Notes under the pieces: generated by a model | The model's database searches: none | What the model saw: the letters and a program-made list of their open reading frames with translations, nothing else | What the model was told of the DNA's origin: nothing | In this document: positions 5,603 to 7,546 of the stretch, piece after piece | How the letters are laid out: each line of letters starts with the position of its first letter | Numbering within the stretch: the stretch's first letter is position 1 | Program-made: the position numbers and the translations under genes | Assembly: GCA_002309055.1 (NCBI GenBank) | Contig: DBWO01000016.1 | Location: 12,125 to 19,670, forward strand | Source: Ruminococcaceae bacterium UBA1236 | GTDB lineage: Bacteria > Bacillota > Clostridia > Oscillospirales > Acutalibacteraceae | Direction of reading: 5' to 3' | DNA length: 7,546 nucleotides

Positions 5603-6605
5603 ATGGTATAACACCAAAGGCCCCGAAAGCGATATTGTTCTTTCCACAAGAGTACGCCTTTCGAGAAACCTCGCGGAATTTCCCTTCCCCTCGCGCCTTG
5701 ACGCCGAGGGCAAAAACAAGGTGAACGAAATGGTGAAAACCGCCGTTTTCGAGGGCGGCAACACCTCGCTCGCTTATATGGAAATGAAGGACCTCTCGAG
5801 GATGCAGGCGATTTCGCTCGCGGAGAGGCACGTGATAAGCCCCGAATTCACGGACCGCAAGGAAGGCGCCGCCCTTCTGATATCACAGGACGAGAGCATG
5901 AGCATAATGCTCTGTGAAGAGGATCACATCAAAATCCAGGCGGTCGAAAGCGGCCTCAATCTTGAAGAAGCATTCAAGCGCTGTGATGAGATTGACTCAC
6001 TGCTTGATGAAAAACTCGACTACGCCTTTGACGAGAGAATAGGCTACCTCACAAGCCTGCCCACCGACCTCGGCACGGCAATGAAGGCCTCTGTGCTCGT
6101 GCACCTGCCCGCCCTCACCGCGCTCGGCCAGATTCCGCGTCTCGCGGCAACTGTTTCTAAGCTCGGCATCAATATATCGGGCGCCTACGGCAACAGGATT
6201 CAGCCCGCCGGCGATATTTACAGAGTGAGCAACTGCATCACCCTCGGCATAACCGAGGAAACCGCGCTCGCGAATCTTAAGTCAATAGTGCTCCAGCTCG
6301 TCGCGCAGGAGAGAACCGCCAGAGAAAAGAGCATAAAGACCCCCTCGGAAGAGGATAAGATTTTCCGCGCGCTCGGCTTGCTCCAGAATGCGAGACTCCT
6401 GAGCACAAACGAATTTATGGAAATGATTTCACTCGTACGTCTCGGCGCCGTAAACGGCAATCCGGATATTCCGATTGAAACAATTAACGCTCTTATCGTT
6501 GAGATGCAGCCCGCGACAATCTCGGTGAAATACGACGGCATAGACTCCATCACCGCAAGAGACGCAAAACGGGCCGAGGAAGTAAGAGAAAGACTTAAGA
6601 CTTAA
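5595..6605 (+). CDS. mcsB: McsB-family protein arginine kinase with substituted active site
   Basis: Classical McsB phosphorylates arginines on misfolded proteins and CtsR, marking them for ClpCP. Of 336 residues, this protein is somewhat shorter than Bacillus McsB (about 363), mainly at the N-terminus. Clear family signatures are KGPESDIVLSTRVRLSRN (8-25), an EEDH box (108-111), GYLTSxPTxxGT (150-161) and YRVSNCITLG (209-218). Against Bacillus McsB as I recall it, several key positions differ: N to C107, the phosphate-binding Arg (R125) to K113, C167 to L155, R176 to K164, R207 to S195, and catalytic E212 to N200. E109 (matching E121) and the S-x-R-x-R motif (17-21) remain. The C-terminal RDxxRA motif (R322-A327), the phospho-arginine pocket, is intact. 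Translation is coupled to mcsA by an 8-bp overlap, with AAAGGAG at 5579-5585. A terminator follows and no clpC. The family is certain; kinase activity is doubtful. Confidence 0.93.
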   Translation: MNKWYNTKGPESDIVLSTRVRLSRNLAEFPFPSRLDAEGKNKVNEMVKTAVFEGGNTSLAYMEMKDLSRMQAISLAERHVISPEFTDRKEGAALLISQDESMSIMLCEEDHIKIQAVESGLNLEEAFKRCDEIDSLLDEKLDYAFDERIGYLTSLPTDLGTAMKASVLVHLPALTALGQIPRLAATVSKLGINISGAYGNRIQPAGDIYRVSNCITLGITEETALANLKSIVLQLVAQERTAREKSIKTPSEEDKIFRALGLLQNARLLSTNEFMEMISLVRLGAVNGNPDIPIETINALIVEMQPATISVKYDGIDSITARDAKRAEEVRERLKT

Positions 6606-6615
6606 ACAAAAGATT

Positions 6616-6650
6616 AAAGAGACGAGCCCTTTGGGACTTGTCTCTTTTCT
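6616..6650 (+). terminator. Intrinsic terminator of the ctsR-mcsA-mcsB operon
   Basis: Eleven nt after the mcsB stop, arms 6616-6629 and 6633-6647 form a 14-bp stem with one G-U pair and a single bulged A (6636) around a TTT loop. TTTTCT runs from the end of the stem. This closes the operon after mcsB. Confidence 0.85.
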
Positions 6651-6666
6651 GTTATCTGATATGGTA

Positions 6667-6695
6667 ATAAAAACGCCGTGTTTCCGTAAACGCGT
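6667..6695 (-). terminator. Probable terminator of the GH39-like gene
   Basis: On the minus strand ACGC (6695-6692) and GTTT (6691-6688) pair with AAAC (6683-6680) and GCGT (6676-6673), around a 4-nt loop and with a 3-nt bulge. TTTTTATT follows. It lies about 12 nt beyond the stop of the converging gene and faces the mcsB terminator. Confidence 0.6.
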
Positions 6696-6706
6696 CTCAT
6701 CCTCCG

Positions 6707-7546
6707 TTATTTTGCAAAAGTAATGTAAAGCATCTGCCCGCTTTCTATTTTATCCGGCAGAGGTATTTCGGTCCATTCGCAGTTTTCGTTTACGGTCATA
6801 CACTTTACGGGCTTGTATTCCCCGGCGTCAATCCCGAGTCTGCGGTCCTTTTTTTCGCTCACATTCGCGATAAGAAGCGCCTGCCCGTTTTCACCCGTGG
6901 CGGCAGCCGCGTAAAGGTCGGTGTAAAGCCTCAGGTTTTTTATCTGAGCCTGACTGCCCAGCTCATACATCTGGCCGAACGCCCGGAAGCCGTAATACGC
7001 GGAGGAGGGCTGACGGCCGTTTACGAACAGGCCCGCCCACATCAGTCCGTCGTCATCGCCGTCATAATAATGAGCCATATCAAGGCCTTCATTCTGAAAC
7101 ATAATCAGCATGGAGGTCTGATTCGCGCCGTAGCGGCGGTCGATTTTGTCATTTTCGGTGGGGTTGTAATTCCACTCGTCACAGATTATCTCCGCTTCCC
7201 CGTAGCCTGCTTTCTCAAGGTTTTCTTTTACATATTCAATATAGCGGGCGTTCTTTCCGGTTGTGGTGTAGCTGTGCCAGGTGAAAAAGTCCATAGGAGA
7301 ATTATGCTCTTTGATATAATCGAGGAAATTCAGGAAGTAAGTGATAAAATACTGATTTCTCGGTGTAGCGCCGGTATTTAATGCGTTCGTTTTCGTCAGC
7401 GCGTAAAAGCCGCAGGAACCGTAACCGCCGATTTTAAGATCGGGGAATTTTTCCTTCAGATACTTTGCGGCTGTGTCGTAAAGGCGAAAGAATTCTTCAT
7501 CGGTGCCTATCCAGAAATGATTATCCGCGATATCATCGCTGTTTTC
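6707..7546 (-). CDS. Clan GH-A glycoside hydrolase, GH39-like, C-terminal part (runs off right edge)
   Basis: The frame is open from the right edge to the TAA at 6709-6707, giving 279 residues. The N-terminus lies outside, and the internal ATG at 7294 is not the true start. The fragment opens EN...DNHFWIGTDEEFFRLYDTA, resembling the segment after the acid/base Asn-Glu of GH39 beta-xylosidases. Next come KIGGYGSCGF (about 44-53) and DFFTWHSYTT (about 86-95), the strand carrying the conserved His. ICDEWNYNP (about 121-129) follows, where E124 (codon 7177-7175) is the likely nucleophile. After the barrel, MLIMFQNEGLDMAHYYDGDDDG and a beta-rich C-terminal domain (about 200-279, ending in MLYITFAK) fit the clan. 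The first visible residue, E1, may be the acid/base itself. A xyloside or other plant or host glycan is a plausible substrate, but GH39 also contains other activities. No signal peptide can be judged. Confidence 0.75.
   Translation of the reverse strand, partial: ENSDDIADNHFWIGTDEEFFRLYDTAAKYLKEKFPDLKIGGYGSCGFYALTKTNALNTGATPRNQYFITYFLNFLDYIKEHNSPMDFFTWHSYTTTGKNARYIEYVKENLEKAGYGEAEIICDEWNYNPTENDKIDRRYGANQTSMLIMFQNEGLDMAHYYDGDDDGLMWAGLFVNGRQPSSAYYGFRAFGQMYELGSQAQIKNLRLYTDLYAAAATGENGQALLIANVSEKKDRRLGIDAGEYKPVKCMTVNENCEWTEIPLPDKIESGQMLYITFAK

Noticed and set aside
7070..7381. 103-codon plus-strand open frame at the right edge
   Set aside because: It is antisense to the GH39-like gene, whose frame is open throughout and has clear motifs.
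1..7546. CRISPR array, insertion sequence, phage or defence system
   Set aside because: No regularly spaced repeats, transposase, integrase, terminal inverted repeats or nuclease/toxin motifs were seen. All long frames are assigned to chromosomal-type genes.

Overview
This window looks like a chromosomal segment of a Bacillota bacterium, most likely a gut-type Clostridia (Oscillospiraceae/Ruminococcaceae-like). The grounds are the CtsR/McsA/McsB heat-shock regulon with textbook CtsR operators, strong GGAGG-type ribosome binding sites, mixed ATG/GTG/TTG starts, and a GH39-like glycosidase. The lineage is inferred from gene content, not from a search. I see no mobile element, CRISPR array, tRNA or rRNA.

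Left part, all on the minus strand, read right to left. rarA (AAA+ replication/recombination ATPase) is followed after about 60 bp by a TTG-started ArsP_2-type heavy-metal exporter. Then come a promoter with a consensus extended -10 and a secreted 503-residue protein made of repeated beta-sandwich modules. Next is a compact terminator/promoter element, and finally rpsB (ribosomal protein S2), which is cut by the left edge. Housekeeping, metal export and surface genes are thus simply neighbours here. The rpsB leader looks structured.

Middle part. A divergent intergenic region of about 240 bp separates rarA (minus) from the heat-shock operon ctsR-mcsA-mcsB (plus). It holds a good rarA promoter and a ctsR promoter covered by three CtsR operators, two of which form a large inverted pair around the -10 and start site. 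The three genes overlap by 4 and 8 bp, so they are translationally coupled. The operon ends at a strong intrinsic terminator and has no clpC, the usual fourth gene.

The most notable observation is in McsB. Its overall fold and flanking motifs are clear, but several residues that bind the ATP phosphates or act in catalysis in characterised McsB are replaced (R to K, R to K, C to L, R to S, E to N). The C-terminal RDxxRA phospho-arginine pocket is kept. This suggests a degenerate or repurposed arginine kinase that might still read phospho-arginine.

Right edge. A converging minus-strand gene, open to the right edge, encodes the C-terminal 279 residues of a clan GH-A glycoside hydrolase most like GH39. 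It has its own terminator facing that of mcsB.
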